From contig DKQZ01000032.1 in assembly GCA_002471975.1 (NCBI GenBank), positions 87,506 through 151,505 on the forward strand: a DNA stretch of 64,000 nucleotides, in the 5' to 3' direction. The number at the start of each line of letters is the position of its first letter. Within the stretch, counting starts at the first letter, position 1. The stretch is from Dialister sp. UBA7295 (GTDB lineage: Bacteria > Bacillota > Negativicutes > Veillonellales > Dialisteraceae). The translations under genes and the position numbers were made by a program. Positions 9,616 through 19,954 of the stretch are shown here, one piece after another. The notes under the pieces are model-generated. The model did not search any database. It saw only the letters and a list, made by a program, of their open reading frames with translations, and was not told where the DNA came from.

Positions 9616-11130
9616 ATGTATTCAAAAGTTCTGGGAACGACCACTTTCGGGCTTAACGGGCATGTGATTGGTGTGGAAGTAGATATCAACAAAGCTGTAC
9701 CTGCTTTTGATATCGTCGGACTTCCGGCAGCTTCCATCAAGGAATCGAAGGAACGGGTCCATTCGGCCATTCGGAATTCCGGTTACCATTTCCCTGTCGA
9801 CAAGGTCACGGTCAATCTGGCGCCGGCGGATTTGAAGAAGGATGGTTCCGGTCTGGATTTGCCCATTGCCATCGGGCTTCTGGCAGCGAGTGGTGAAATT
9901 CCTGCGGAATGTCTGACCGATACGATTTTTATTGGAGAACTATCCTTAAAGGGAGAAATACGGCCGGTTCCCGGCATTCTTTCCATGGTACTTGCGGGGA
10001 AAGAAGCGGGGATATCCCGTTTCTTCATGGCCCCTGGAGTGACCAACGAAGCTCTTCTCTGCGAAAATATAGAGGTTTATGGTCCAAAGACACTTAGGGA
10101 ACTGGTGGAATTCCTGATAGGGAAAGAACCCCTGCCGCCGGCAGTGCGCCATGAAACAAGACAGGAAATCATGAGCGACGTGGATTTTGCCGAGGTGCAG
10201 GGACAGTTCATGGCGAAAAGGGCTATGGAAATTGCGGCAGCCGGTGCCCATAATATGCTCATGACCGGACCTCCGGGCTCAGGAAAGACCATGCTTGCCC
10301 GCCGAATTACCACCATTCTTCCGCCCATGACAAGGGAAGAAGCGCTGGAAGTCACGAAAATTTACAGCGTGGCCGGACTTTTCAAAGCGCAGGACATCAT
10401 CAGGGAAAGACCTTTCAGGAGCCCGCATCATACGATCAGCATGGCCGGCCTTATCGGCGGCGGCACGATTCCCCGTCCGGGAGAAGTGACGCTGGCTCAC
10501 CGGGGCGTACTGTTCCTTGATGAACTTCCTGAATTTCCAAGATCCGTATTGGAAGTGCTCCGACAGCCCCTTGAGGACAGGGAGGTTCATATTTCCAGAG
10601 TGAATGCATCGTTCACTTACCCTGCGGATTTTATTCTTATTGCAGCCATGAATCCATGTCCCTGCGGCTATCTGGGGGATCCTGATCATCCCTGTACCTG
10701 CACGGATGGGGAAATAAGGAGTTACGGGCGAAAGATTTCAGGCCCTCTGCTGGATAGAATTGATCTTCATGTATCGGTGCAGCGGCCTAAATACAGTGAA
10801 TTGACGGCAACTATCAAGGGAGAAGCCTCTAAAGATATAGCTGCCCGGGTGGCCTCGGCAAGGGCGATTCAGGCAGAACGGCTGTCACGCTGGCATATGC
10901 AGAACAATGCCCAGATGGGCCACCGGCAGCTGAAAGAAACCTGCGCACTGGATAAAGATGGTACGGAAATGCTGAGGGAGGTTTTTGAAAAACTTCATTT
11001 ATCGGCACGAAGCTATGACCGCATTATCAAAGTGGCAAGAACCATTGCTGATCTGGACGGGAAAGAACAGATTCAGTCGGATCATGTCGCAGAGGCCATC
11101 AGTTATCGGAATATGATTCCCCGGAGGTAA
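9616..11130 (+). CDS. comM: ComM/YifB family AAA+ ATPase (Mg-chelatase-like)
   Basis: ComM is a hexameric helicase that promotes branch migration during natural transformation. The N-terminal ChlI-like domain covers about residues 1-170, the Walker A is GPPGSGKTML, the Walker B is GVLFLDELPEF, and the C-terminal Mg_chelatase_C part carries MNPCPCGYLGD, with cysteines typical of the family. An ATG at 9610 lies only 2 nt from AAGGAG, so the ATG at 9616 (8 nt spacing) is preferred, giving 504 residues. dprA follows 3 bp later, so two DNA-uptake genes are co-transcribed. Confidence 0.94.
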   Translation: MYSKVLGTTTFGLNGHVIGVEVDINKAVPAFDIVGLPAASIKESKERVHSAIRNSGYHFPVDKVTVNLAPADLKKDGSGLDLPIAIGLLAASGEIPAECLTDTIFIGELSLKGEIRPVPGILSMVLAGKEAGISRFFMAPGVTNEALLCENIEVYGPKTLRELVEFLIGKEPLPPAVRHETRQEIMSDVDFAEVQGQFMAKRAMEIAAAGAHNMLMTGPPGSGKTMLARRITTILPPMTREEALEVTKIYSVAGLFKAQDIIRERPFRSPHHTISMAGLIGGGTIPRPGEVTLAHRGVLFLDELPEFPRSVLEVLRQPLEDREVHISRVNASFTYPADFILIAAMNPCPCGYLGDPDHPCTCTDGEIRSYGRKISGPLLDRIDLHVSVQRPKYSELTATIKGEASKDIAARVASARAIQAERLSRWHMQNNAQMGHRQLKETCALDKDGTEMLREVFEKLHLSARSYDRIIKVARTIADLDGKEQIQSDHVAEAISYRNMIPRR

Positions 11131-11133
11131 GTT

Positions 11134-12222
11134 ATGGATAAGTATGCGGCTGCCCTTCCGGGATGCCCGGGCCTTGGCGCGAAACACATGCGGGGACTCA
11201 TTGAATTCTTTAATACGCCGGAAGATGTATGGAAAGCATCCGACGAGGATATACGCAATGCGAAGATTTTAAAAGGGAAGACCGAAGCAGCATTTCTGGA
11301 ATGGCGGCATACGACAGATCCGGACCGGGTAGAAGAGGAATTATTTAAGACAGATATCCGCTGCTGCACCTGGGAAGATGAAGATTATCCACCTCTCCTT
11401 GCAACAACTTCCAATCCGCCAGCGGTCCTCTTTTATAAAGGAGCCGTGCCAACCGATGAAAAATTGATTGCCGTAGTGGGCTCCAGAAAAGCTACTTCCT
11501 ATGGAATCCAGACGGCAGGAACTTTTTCCAGGGAACTGGCAAAGCAGGAAGTAACCATTGTTTCCGGAGGCGCCAGAGGAATTGACAGCGCCGCCCATAA
11601 AGGAGCACTGGAAGGAAAGGGAAAAACTATTGTAGTAGCCGCCTGCGGCCTGGACCGGGTCTATCCGCCGGAAAACAGGAATCTTTTTCTCCAGATTGTT
11701 GAAAATGGAGGGACCCTTATTTCCGAATATCCGCTGGGGACACCTCCCCTGGGACGGCAGTTTCCTGCCAGGAATCGTATTATTTCCGGCATGGCAAGGG
11801 GAGTTATTGTCGTGGAAGCGGCGGAGCGGAGTGGATCCCTGATCACTTCTGATTTTGCCCTGGAAGAGGGAAGGGACGTTTTTTCCGTACCCGGGAGCAT
11901 CTATATTCCCTCCTGCAAAGGGACGAACCAGTTAATACGGAATGGGGCTATCTGCTGTACTTCCTATAAAGATGTGCTCAGCGAATATGGCTGGGGTGCG
12001 GTAGAAAAGCCGGGCAAAGAAAAAGTTTTCAAAGAACAGTTGACACTGGAAGAAGAATTGGTGTATCGTTTCTGCTGTACGGAAAATGAGATTACTGCGG
12101 AGGATATCATTCAGCAGTCCGGTTTGTCTGTGGTGAAATTGACTATGCTCCTCCTTCAACTGCAGCTGAAAGGTTATATTAAGGAAACCGGCCCCGGCAG
12201 GTATATCGTAATCAAAAGCTGA
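11134..12222 (+). CDS. dprA: DNA-processing protein DprA
   Basis: Loads RecA on incoming single-stranded DNA during transformation. The Rossmann core has AVVGSRKATSYG, SGGARGIDSAAHKGAL, VVAACGLDRVYPPEN and FPARNRIISG, all DprA signatures. Residues from about 295 form a winged-helix domain (EELVYRF through KGYIKETGPGRYI). Its 362 residues are normal. It starts 3 bp after comM with CGGAGG. Together with comM it suggests competence, although no other com gene is in the window. Confidence 0.96.
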   Translation: MDKYAAALPGCPGLGAKHMRGLIEFFNTPEDVWKASDEDIRNAKILKGKTEAAFLEWRHTTDPDRVEEELFKTDIRCCTWEDEDYPPLLATTSNPPAVLFYKGAVPTDEKLIAVVGSRKATSYGIQTAGTFSRELAKQEVTIVSGGARGIDSAAHKGALEGKGKTIVVAACGLDRVYPPENRNLFLQIVENGGTLISEYPLGTPPLGRQFPARNRIISGMARGVIVVEAAERSGSLITSDFALEEGRDVFSVPGSIYIPSCKGTNQLIRNGAICCTSYKDVLSEYGWGAVEKPGKEKVFKEQLTLEEELVYRFCCTENEITAEDIIQQSGLSVVKLTMLLLQLQLKGYIKETGPGRYIVIKS

Positions 12223-12287
12223 ACAGTTATAAACCTCGGGTAATCTTTGGATTTATATGGACTTAATTTCTTCAGGGAGGATTCATC

Positions 12288-14675
12288 TTGCCCATTACAA
12301 GAACGATTACAATTACAAAGAAAAGAAAAGGCCGCAAGACCGGTGAAATTACATTCAGGAGAAAACCCAATCCTAAAGGAAAGCATCTGGTAGTCGTGGA
12401 ATCACCGGCAAAAGCAAAGACGATTGAACGGATCCTTGGTCCCGATTATAAAGTCATGGCTTCGAAAGGTCATCTGCGGGATCTTCCAAAGAAAACGCTG
12501 GGGGTCGACATCGATGACGGTTTTACCCCGGAATATGTGGATTCCGTGGAACGGGAGTCTGTCATTAAGGATTTACAGAAGGAAGCCAACCGGGCCAGGG
12601 ACGTGCTTCTGGCAACGGACCCCGACCGTGAAGGCGAAGCGATTTCCTGGCATCTGTCAAAGCTTCTTGACGTCAATCCTGCTGATCATGTACGAATCGC
12701 TTTTCATGAAATTACCCCGCCGGCTATCAGGGCAGCCATTGCCCATCCCGGACCGATTGATATGAACCGCGTCGATGCCCAGCAGGCAAGACGCGTACTG
12801 GATCGTCTCGTGGGATATAAACTTTCCCCCTGGCTCTGGAAACAGATTTATCGGGGACTTTCGGCCGGCCGCGTGCAATCCGTGGCAACCCGCCTTATCT
12901 GTGAAAGGGAAGAAGAAATCAAAGCCTTCAAGCCGGAAGAGTACTGGACGATTGAGGGCATTTATCAGAAAGATAACCGGGAAAAATTTACTGCAAAACT
13001 CATCCAGATTGATGGAAAAGAAGCGGTGATTTCAGATAAGGAAACGTCAGACCGGGCCGTGGCTGAAATCGATGGGAAAGATGCGGAAATCCTTTCCGTC
13101 GTCAAGTCGGTGAAGCAGAGGAAGGCAAAGCCTCCCTATACCACATCCACTATGCAGCAGGATGCCGTCAACAAGCTCAATTTCCCATCCAGAAGGACTA
13201 TGGCGGTTGCCCAGACACTGTACGAAGGCATAGAAGTGCCGGGCCATGGTCATGTGGGCCTTATTACCTATATGCGTACGGATTCTACCCGTATTTCTGA
13301 TGAAATGATCAATCAGGTACGGCCTTATATAGAATCGGTATACGGGGAAGAATACCTGCCGCCGAAGCCTAATATATTTGCAAAATCAAAAAAGGCCCAG
13401 GATGCCCATGAAGCCATTCGTCCCACCAGCCTTCTTTTCCCGCCGGAGGCGCTGGAATCCGTGCTGACACGGGAGCAGATCAAGCTGTATACGCTGATCT
13501 GGAACCGCTTTATCGCAAGCCAGATGGCTCCACAGAAACAGCAGACCACTACGGCCCTTTTGGGAAGTGGACGATGTGTGCTGAAGGCGACGGGAAGCAG
13601 AGTCCTTTTTGATGGATTCACTGTCATGCAGTCGGCCAAAGAAAAGAAGGCGGAAGGCGAAGATATCCATGAGCTTCCATCCCTGAAAAAAGGCGAAATT
13701 GTCAGAAATGTGAAGACAGAGGGGGAACAGCATTTTACTTCCCCGCCGCCCCGGTATACAGAAGCCAGCCTCATCAAAACGCTGGAGGAAAAGGGGATTG
13801 GACGTCCTTCCACCTATGCTCCTATCCTGGATACAATTCAGAAGAGGCAGTATGTGGTAAAAGAAGGGAAGCAGTTCGTCCCTACGGAAATCGGATTCAA
13901 GACGACGGATCTTCTGAAAAAATATTTCGAAGGAATCATCAATGTGGATTTTACGGCCAGCCTGGAAAGCTGGCTGGACAAAATTGCCGATGGACAGGCT
14001 ACCTATACGAAGGTCCTTACCGATTTCTATAAAGTCTTCAGCAGCGAACTGGAAGCCGCCAATGTGGAATCTGAAAAGGAACGGAAAGAGAACCAGGTAG
14101 TCACCGATGTGAAATGTGAGAAATGCGGCGCCAATATGATCGTGAAGGTTGGGCGCTACGGTAAGTACCTGGCCTGCCCGAATTATCCGGAATGCCGGAA
14201 TATCAAGCCCTACAGTGTGCTCAAGGGAGAGGAAGAAGTTTCCGATGTGCATTGTGATCAGTGCGGGACCCTTATGGTCTATCGGGAGGGCCCCTATGGA
14301 CGGTACCTGAAATGCCCGAATTGCAATGCGAATAAAGCCATTGTCATCGATACCGGCATTACCTGTCCCAAATGTCATGAAGGCCATATGGTGCAGAGGA
14401 AGAGCCGGAAAGGTAAAATCTTTTATGGCTGCAGCCGGTATCCGAAATGTGATATGGCTCTCTGGAATGAACCGGTCAATCAGTTCTGCCCCACCTGTGG
14501 CTCCATTATGGTCAAGAAAAAATATAAGACGGGAAAGGAGTTTATTACCTGCTCCAATCCTGAGTGCCCGACCCATTCCAAGCGGAATCATTCCGGCGTG
14601 AATGACGGGGAAAGTCCCTCATCCAAAAAAGCAGGCAGGACCCGTCGCAGTGAAGAATCGGGAGTATCAGAGTGA
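12288..14675 (+). CDS. topA: DNA topoisomerase I
   Basis: Type IA topoisomerase that relaxes negative supercoils. The Toprim domain has [16 protein letters not shown] and [11 protein letters not shown]. The active-site Tyr is in [12 protein letters not shown]. The C-terminal 190 residues hold four zinc ribbons, each with two Cys pairs (CEKCG, CDQCG, CPKCH, CPTCG). The start is TTG at 12288 with GGGAGG 7 nt upstream. The first 28 residues are a basic, Thr-rich extension before the Toprim domain. It overlaps trmFO by 4 bp in the same order (dprA-topA-trmFO) as B. subtilis. Confidence 0.96.
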   Translation: MPITRTITITKKRKGRKTGEITFRRKPNPKGKHLVVVESPAKAKTIERILGPDYKVMASKGHLRDLPKKTLGVDIDDGFTPEYVDSVERESVIKDLQKEANRARDVLLATDPDREGEAISWHLSKLLDVNPADHVRIAFHEITPPAIRAAIAHPGPIDMNRVDAQQARRVLDRLVGYKLSPWLWKQIYRGLSAGRVQSVATRLICEREEEIKAFKPEEYWTIEGIYQKDNREKFTAKLIQIDGKEAVISDKETSDRAVAEIDGKDAEILSVVKSVKQRKAKPPYTTSTMQQDAVNKLNFPSRRTMAVAQTLYEGIEVPGHGHVGLITYMRTDSTRISDEMINQVRPYIESVYGEEYLPPKPNIFAKSKKAQDAHEAIRPTSLLFPPEALESVLTREQIKLYTLIWNRFIASQMAPQKQQTTTALLGSGRCVLKATGSRVLFDGFTVMQSAKEKKAEGEDIHELPSLKKGEIVRNVKTEGEQHFTSPPPRYTEASLIKTLEEKGIGRPSTYAPILDTIQKRQYVVKEGKQFVPTEIGFKTTDLLKKYFEGIINVDFTASLESWLDKIADGQATYTKVLTDFYKVFSSELEAANVESEKERKENQVVTDVKCEKCGANMIVKVGRYGKYLACPNYPECRNIKPYSVLKGEEEVSDVHCDQCGTLMVYREGPYGRYLKCPNCNANKAIVIDTGITCPKCHEGHMVQRKSRKGKIFYGCSRYPKCDMALWNEPVNQFCPTCGSIMVKKKYKTGKEFITCSNPECPTHSKRNHSGVNDGESPSSKKAGRTRRSEESGVSE

Positions 14676-15976
14676 ATAATTATGTAACTGTCGTGGGCGC
14701 AGGCCTTGCGGGAAGTGAGGCTGCCTGGCAGCTTGCGGAAATGGGTATCCCTGTCAGACTGGTTGAAATGCGTCCTCTCCGTCAGACTCCGGCCCATCAT
14801 ACATCTTTTTTCGGAGAACTGGTCTGCAGTAATTCCCTTCGGGCGGCATCCCTTACCAATGCGGTAGGGCTTTTGAAAGAAGAAATGAGGCGCCTTCATT
14901 CCGTCATCATGAAAGCGGCCGATGAGAATCAGGTACCTGCGGGCGGAGCTTTGGCTGTAGACCGTATGGGATATGCCGGGGAAGTCACCCGCCTTGTAAA
15001 GAATCACCGGCTTGTAGAATTTGTTCAGAAAGAAATTTCATTCATTCCTCCGGAAGGTATCGCTATTATTGCCACCGGGCCTTTGACAGAGGGGGCTCTG
15101 GCAGAAGATATACAGAAATTCTGTGGAGGAGAAGGATTTCATTTCTATGATGCGGCAGCTCCTATCGTGACGAAGGAATCTCTGGATCTTGATGTAGTTT
15201 ATCGTATGTCCCGTTACAATAAAGGAGAAGCGGCCTATTTGAACTGTCCTATGAATGAAGAAGAATACAGGGCATTCAGGGAAGCCCTGTGCCATGCGGA
15301 AATGGCCCCTGTCCACGGCTTTGAAAACAAGAAGGTTTTTGAGGGCTGTATGCCCATCGAAGTGATGGCCCAGCGTGGCGAAGATACCATGCGTTTTGGA
15401 CCTATGAAACCCGTAGGCCTCCCGGATCCGAGGACGGGAAAGGATCCCTATGCGGTAGTCCAGCTCCGTCAGGATAATGAAGATGACACCATGTACAATA
15501 TTGTCGGATTCCAGACCCATCTCAAATGGGGAGAGCAGAAGAGAGTCTTTGGCATGATCCCGGGACTGTCCCATGCGGAATTCATCCGGTATGGTGTCAT
15601 GCATAGAAATACCTACATGGATTCGCCGGAGCTTCTGAATGCCACTATGGAAACCAGAAAGCGGAAGGGCCTTTTCTTTGCGGGCCAGATGACCGGCGTG
15701 GAAGGATATGTGGAATCAGCGGCATCAGGTATCGTGGCGGCCTATAGTGCGGCAGCCCGTTTCCGGGGGCAGGAACCGGAGCCATTTCCAAAAGAAACGG
15801 CGATTGGCGCCCTCTGCCATTATATTTCCCACTTTGAAGGGAAAAATTTCCAGCCAATGAACGTGAATTTCGGCCTCATCCCTCCGCTTGAAAAGAAAGT
15901 GCCCAAGAAGGAGAAAAATCAGAAACTGGCAGAACGGGCTCTTTCTTCTCTGGATACATGGATAAAAAGAAAATAA
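14672..15976 (+). CDS. trmFO: Methylenetetrahydrofolate-tRNA-(uracil-5-)-methyltransferase TrmFO
   Basis: FAD- and folate-dependent enzyme making m5U54 in tRNA. The FAD motif [13 protein letters not shown] is at the N-terminus, the Cys of VCSNSLRAA follows, and [16 protein letters not shown] lies near the C-terminus. It has 434 residues, the normal size. The start is GTG within the GTGA overlap with topA. A bidirectional-looking terminator follows, ending this operon. Confidence 0.96.
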   Translation: MNNYVTVVGAGLAGSEAAWQLAEMGIPVRLVEMRPLRQTPAHHTSFFGELVCSNSLRAASLTNAVGLLKEEMRRLHSVIMKAADENQVPAGGALAVDRMGYAGEVTRLVKNHRLVEFVQKEISFIPPEGIAIIATGPLTEGALAEDIQKFCGGEGFHFYDAAAPIVTKESLDLDVVYRMSRYNKGEAAYLNCPMNEEEYRAFREALCHAEMAPVHGFENKKVFEGCMPIEVMAQRGEDTMRFGPMKPVGLPDPRTGKDPYAVVQLRQDNEDDTMYNIVGFQTHLKWGEQKRVFGMIPGLSHAEFIRYGVMHRNTYMDSPELLNATMETRKRKGLFFAGQMTGVEGYVESAASGIVAAYSAAARFRGQEPEPFPKETAIGALCHYISHFEGKNFQPMNVNFGLIPPLEKKVPKKEKNQKLAERALSSLDTWIKRK

Positions 15977-15983
15977 GAATTCA

Positions 15984-16012
15984 AATAAAAAGCCTCATTG
16001 AGGCTTTTTATT
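15984..16012 (+). terminator. Terminator after trmFO
   Basis: AATAAAAAGCCTC pairs with GAGGCTTTTTATT around a 3-nt loop, and T-rich sequence follows. Confidence 0.92.
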
Positions 16013-16109
16013 TTGCCTTTACAGAGAAAGGCCAAGTCTGAATACAATTCCTGCAGCCCCTTTTATGTGTTAGAATAAAAATAAATATGACCATCTTCAG
16101 GAGGAAATT

Positions 16110-17243
16110 ATGAAAAAAGTTATTTTTGACGTGGACGGCGTTCTCTTATCCGAAGAAAGATATTTTGACGTATCTGCACTTACGGTATGGGAGATCCTGT
16201 ACAGCAAGGATTATATGGGGCTCCCGGCGGAAAGTGATGATTTTGTTCCCCATGCCATTACGGAAGGGCAGATAGCAGCCTGCCGGGCCCGTGTCTGGGG
16301 AAATGACCGCCTCCTTGCCTGGCTCAAGGCAAGGGGAATCAATTCCAACTGGGATATGGTCCATGCCAGGCTTATTACCACATTCTGGCTCATGGCGGAA
16401 GTCTATAAAAAAAGGTCCGGCGGGGAAAAGATTTCCCTTTCCTTCCATCGTCCGGAGGATTTGAAGAAAGCGGGACTTACCCTGATGGGACTTCCCATAC
16501 CGGGGGCCGATGATATTCTCCGGAAATGGGAAGAAAAGGTTCCCAAAGGACTTCAGGGAGAAGATGTCATTCATCACCTTGCCCTTGCCATGGCAGATGA
16601 TTTTGAAACATCCACAGACTGGGCAGAACTCCGAAGTGATTTCTGGACCATCCACACGGAAGCTTTTCAGGCCTGGTACCTGGGGGATGATACATATATT
16701 CTCCTCCTTCACAAAGCGCCTTACAGCGGAGGGAAAAAGGGCTTTCTCCATAATGAAGTGCCTCTGGCACCGGCTGAAAGTATCCGGGCTTTATTCATTG
16801 AACTGAAGAGGCGGGGCTATGAGCTTGGCGTGGCTACCGGAAGGGCCAGGGAGGAAATGGAAATTCCTTTTAAAATGTTTCACTGGTATGAGGAATTTGA
16901 TCCTCTTTACCTTGCCACTGCTTCGGATGCCGTAGAGGCGGCAGGACTTTTTAACTGCCCTGTACCGGATAAACCGCAGCCCTTCATCTTTACCTGTGCC
17001 ATTTATGGGAGAAAGCGGGAAAACTATAAAGCCTATCTGGAGGAAAAAATGAAACCATCCGTTTCTGATCAGGTTATCGTATGCGGCGATTCCTTTTCCG
17101 ATGTGCTGGGGAGTAAAGCGGCAGGCGCTTCCATTATAGGAATCCTGACAGGACTGGAAGGGAAAAAAGCGGCTCCTGTTTTTGAAAAAGCCGGTGTCCC
17201 CTTTGTAGACCGCATTACGGATATCGAAAAGCTTCTTCACTGA
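16110..17243 (+). CDS. HAD-superfamily hydrolase of unknown substrate
   Basis: The first HAD motif is at the very N-terminus (IFDVDGVLL, with the nucleophile Asp8 and Asp10). A motif II-like Thr is in LGVATGRAREEME (about residue 240) and motif IV is CGDSFSDVLGSKAAG (about residue 325), followed by IGILTG. Between motifs I and II lies an unusually long, mostly helical cap region of about 220 residues with several Trp. I cannot name a substrate. It stands alone, with a TAGAAT -10 at 16071-16076 and AGGAGG before the ATG. A phosphatase is the most likely activity. Confidence 0.8.
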   Translation: MKKVIFDVDGVLLSEERYFDVSALTVWEILYSKDYMGLPAESDDFVPHAITEGQIAACRARVWGNDRLLAWLKARGINSNWDMVHARLITTFWLMAEVYKKRSGGEKISLSFHRPEDLKKAGLTLMGLPIPGADDILRKWEEKVPKGLQGEDVIHHLALAMADDFETSTDWAELRSDFWTIHTEAFQAWYLGDDTYILLLHKAPYSGGKKGFLHNEVPLAPAESIRALFIELKRRGYELGVATGRAREEMEIPFKMFHWYEEFDPLYLATASDAVEAAGLFNCPVPDKPQPFIFTCAIYGRKRENYKAYLEEKMKPSVSDQVIVCGDSFSDVLGSKAAGASIIGILTGLEGKKAAPVFEKAGVPFVDRITDIEKLLH

Positions 17244-17289
17244 CAGCTGTATTTATCAAGGGTATTAAAAGGAACCGCTTTTCTCCATT

Positions 17290-17318
17290 TTGCATGTATA
17301 TACCGGCCATGATAGAAT
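17290..17318 (+). promoter_or_regulatory. Promoter of the holB operon
   Basis: TTGCAT and TAGAAT with a 17-bp spacer and an extended -10 TG dinucleotide. Confidence 0.8.
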
Positions 17319-17353
17319 AAACATAAGTCTTGAAATACAGGAGGTCAGCTCCA

Positions 17354-18382
17354 ATGAACGATTTTCTTCCCCATCTTTACGGGCAGGAAAAATTAAAGAA
17401 AGAATTGAAGAGACTCCTGGAGGATGGACGGCTGCCCCATACCCTCATCTTTTATGGTGATGAAGGGCTGGGAAAAACCACGGCAGCTCTGGACCTGGCA
17501 GGAGCCATAACGGGCAGAACAGACAAACTTTGGGATTCTTTTTCATCGCTTCCGGAAGAAGACTTGCAAAAGATGCCGGTCATAACCCTGGCAGACCAGC
17601 TGGTGTGGTATCTTCATCCTGTAGGAATGGAATTGAAAATTGAACAGTTCCGCACCTTTCTGGAGGCCATGGCTTCTTTTGATGAAAAGCCGCATGTCTG
17701 TATTATCGACGAGGCCCAGACCATGATGGCTCCTGTTGCCAATTCTCTTCTCAAAACGCTGGAGGAACCGGAAGGAAATATCCATTTTATCCTCGTTACT
17801 CATGATCTGGAGGCCCTGCTTCCAACCATTATTTCCAGAGGAGAGAGGTTCGGATTTCTTCCATTAAACAAAAAGGATTTCCTATCCCTGGTTGAATCAG
17901 ATCCAAAACGTTTTTCACTTCCGGCAGAACTGGATTCATCCCTCCTTTTCCAGATGTGTGAAGGGAATCCCGGTATCGCGCTGGAAGTCTGTGATGAAAA
18001 GGGAAGCAAAGAGCCCGAATGGGCCATGCATTTCTGGGAAATTCTTACAGACAGCGCCATGCCATTTTCAACACTTTCCGCGGCAGAATTTAAAGATCGC
18101 CATGATTTCCTGAAATCTCTTCGGTGGATATCCCTGGTGGGGCGGGATATCATGGTACTTTCCGAGACAGGTGATGTTTCTCTTGTCCGCTGCGCATCGG
18201 TTTCTTCAAGGGAAGAAAGGATTGCGCCACGCTGGTCCGGCGGCAGGGGCGAGGAGGCCATGAAGTTTCTGAAACTTGCGGAAACCGCTGTGGCACGATA
18301 TATTAATACAAAAAATGTTTGGGATGTTATTCTCATTGAGTTAACACATATACAGAAAGGCGAAAAGAAATGGATCAGGTAA
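17354..18382 (+). CDS. holB: DNA polymerase III subunit delta'
   Basis: Clamp-loader subunit. The P-loop is GDEGLGKTTAALDLA, the Walker B-like segment is VCIIDEAQTM, and SLLKTLEEPEGNIHFIL followed by IISRGERF matches delta' (the SRC motif reads SRG). Length is 342 residues. The ATG at 17354 is preceded by AGGAGGT 8 nt upstream; a TTG at 17330 lies before that site. It overlaps ricT by 13 bp, as holB-yaaT do in B. subtilis. Confidence 0.9.
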   Translation: MNDFLPHLYGQEKLKKELKRLLEDGRLPHTLIFYGDEGLGKTTAALDLAGAITGRTDKLWDSFSSLPEEDLQKMPVITLADQLVWYLHPVGMELKIEQFRTFLEAMASFDEKPHVCIIDEAQTMMAPVANSLLKTLEEPEGNIHFILVTHDLEALLPTIISRGERFGFLPLNKKDFLSLVESDPKRFSLPAELDSSLLFQMCEGNPGIALEVCDEKGSKEPEWAMHFWEILTDSAMPFSTLSAAEFKDRHDFLKSLRWISLVGRDIMVLSETGDVSLVRCASVSSREERIAPRWSGGRGEEAMKFLKLAETAVARYINTKNVWDVILIELTHIQKGEKKWIR

Positions 18383-19212
18383 TCGGCGTCCGCTTTAAGC
18401 CGGCAGGTAAAATTTATTATTTCGATTCCAATCATCTTGATATTCATCTGGATGACGGGGTCATTGTGGAGACTTCCAGGGGGCTGGAATACGGGAATGT
18501 AGTGCTAATCCCCAAAAATCCGGTTACGGATGCGGAAGCGCCTTTTAAACCGGCTGTCCGGAAAGCTACTATCAAAGATCTTGCCCAGCTCGAGAGGAAT
18601 AAGGCAAGAGAAAAGTCTGCTTTTGATATCTGCCTGAAGAAAATCGAGAAATTCAAAATACCGATGAAACTGCTTCGGGCTGAATATACTTTTGACCGCA
18701 ATAAAATCGTATTCTTCTTTACTTCGGATGGAAGGGTCGATTTTCGTGAACTGGTCAAGGAACTGGCCTCCGTATTTCATACAAGGATTGAGCTTCGCCA
18801 GGTGGGCGTAAGGGATGAGGCCAAGCAGGTTTCCGGCATCGGTTCCTGCGGCCGCCCGCTCTGCTGTGCCACTTTCCTTGGGGATTTCGCCCCGGTTTCC
18901 ATTAAAATGGCCAAGAATCAGGGATTATCCCTGAATCCGTCCAAAATTTCCGGCGTCTGCGGGAGGCTCATGTGCTGTCTTCGGTATGAAAATGATATGT
19001 ATGAAGGCACCGGCAGCAAAAAGAAAAAAAGCTGCCCCATGGATCGGAATAATGGCAAGAACTTCCGCGTAGGCATGAAAGTCATTACCGATGAAGGCAG
19101 CGGTCAGGTACTCTATGTGAACAGCCAGAAGCATACAGTGAAAGTCCAGCTGGAAGGACAGAAAACGAAAATTCTGCCCTGGGATTCTGTGGAACAGGAA
19201 GAAAATGACTGA
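18370..19212 (+). CDS. ricT: PSP1-domain regulator RicT (YaaT)
   Basis: RicT is part of the RicAFT complex that affects RNase Y-dependent RNA processing and development in B. subtilis. The PSP1 domain occupies the middle, with SCGRPLCCATFLGD and VCGRLMCCLRYE. These cysteines bind the [4Fe-4S] clusters of the complex. It has 280 residues. It lies between holB and the tRNA methyltransferase gene with short overlaps on both sides. The partner genes ricA and ricF are not in the window. Confidence 0.93.
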   Translation: MDQVIGVRFKPAGKIYYFDSNHLDIHLDDGVIVETSRGLEYGNVVLIPKNPVTDAEAPFKPAVRKATIKDLAQLERNKAREKSAFDICLKKIEKFKIPMKLLRAEYTFDRNKIVFFFTSDGRVDFRELVKELASVFHTRIELRQVGVRDEAKQVSGIGSCGRPLCCATFLGDFAPVSIKMAKNQGLSLNPSKISGVCGRLMCCLRYENDMYEGTGSKKKKSCPMDRNNGKNFRVGMKVITDEGSGQVLYVNSQKHTVKVQLEGQKTKILPWDSVEQEEND

Positions 19213-19954
19213 CTGGAAATTAAAGGAAGGGGAACGCCTGGATGATCTGGTCCGGGACGGCATGAAACTCATCCAGAGGCCGGACCAGTTCTGCTTTTCC
19301 ATCGATTCCGTGCTTCTGGCCCATTATCCTCAAATCAGGGCCAGAGACCGTATTGTGGATCTTGGAACCGGTACCGGAGTGATCTCCCTTTTGGCTTCGG
19401 CTCTGGGGGGAAAGGATATAACGGCCATTGAGGTGAATCCCGTGATGGCAGACCTGGCGAGAAGGAATGTGTCCGGGAATCATAAAGAGGGGATCATCCA
19501 TGTACTGGAAGCGGACTACCGGGAGGCAGGGAAATACTTTCCTTCCGGTTCCTTTTCGCTTGTCTTTGTGAATCCGCCTTACCGGGAAGTGGGAAGCGGC
19601 AGGATGAGTGAGAGCCATGGCATTGCTTCCGCCAGTTATGAATTGAATGCCACACTGGAAGAAGTGTTTAAAACATCCCAATACCTCCTCAAATACGGTG
19701 GGCGTATGGCTATGGTCCATCGGGCAGACCGGCTTGCCGACCTGATTTCTATTGGCAGGAAATATGGTATGGAACCCAAAAGGCTTCGGCTCATCTATGC
19801 CAGAAAAGGGCACCATGCGGTCCGCGTGCTTTTGGAATGGAAATATGGAGGCCATGCGGAACTGGCGATAGAACCGCCGCTTCTGCTTCATCATCCGGAT
19901 GGGTCCTACACCGATGAAGTACTGGCTATCTATGGGAAGGAGTCAAATGAATGA
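19205..19954 (+). CDS. yabB: tRNA1(Val) (adenine-N6)-methyltransferase (YfiC/YabB family)
   Basis: SAM-dependent methyltransferase that modifies A37 of tRNA-Val in the family's best studied member. Motif I is VDLGTGTGVISLLA, the catalytic NPPY motif is in FVNPPYREVGSG, and the N-terminus carries RPDQFCFSIDSVLLAHY, where the family usually has Q-x-x-x-G-Y-R-F. It has 249 residues. The position between ricT and rsmI corresponds to yabB in B. subtilis. Confidence 0.9.
   Translation: MTDWKLKEGERLDDLVRDGMKLIQRPDQFCFSIDSVLLAHYPQIRARDRIVDLGTGTGVISLLASALGGKDITAIEVNPVMADLARRNVSGNHKEGIIHVLEADYREAGKYFPSGSFSLVFVNPPYREVGSGRMSESHGIASASYELNATLEEVFKTSQYLLKYGGRMAMVHRADRLADLISIGRKYGMEPKRLRLIYARKGHHAVRVLLEWKYGGHAELAIEPPLLLHHPDGSYTDEVLAIYGKESNE

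Noticed and set aside
13386..14591. A 401-codon minus-strand open frame opposite topA
   Set aside because: Shadow of the topA zinc-ribbon region; no recognisable protein features.
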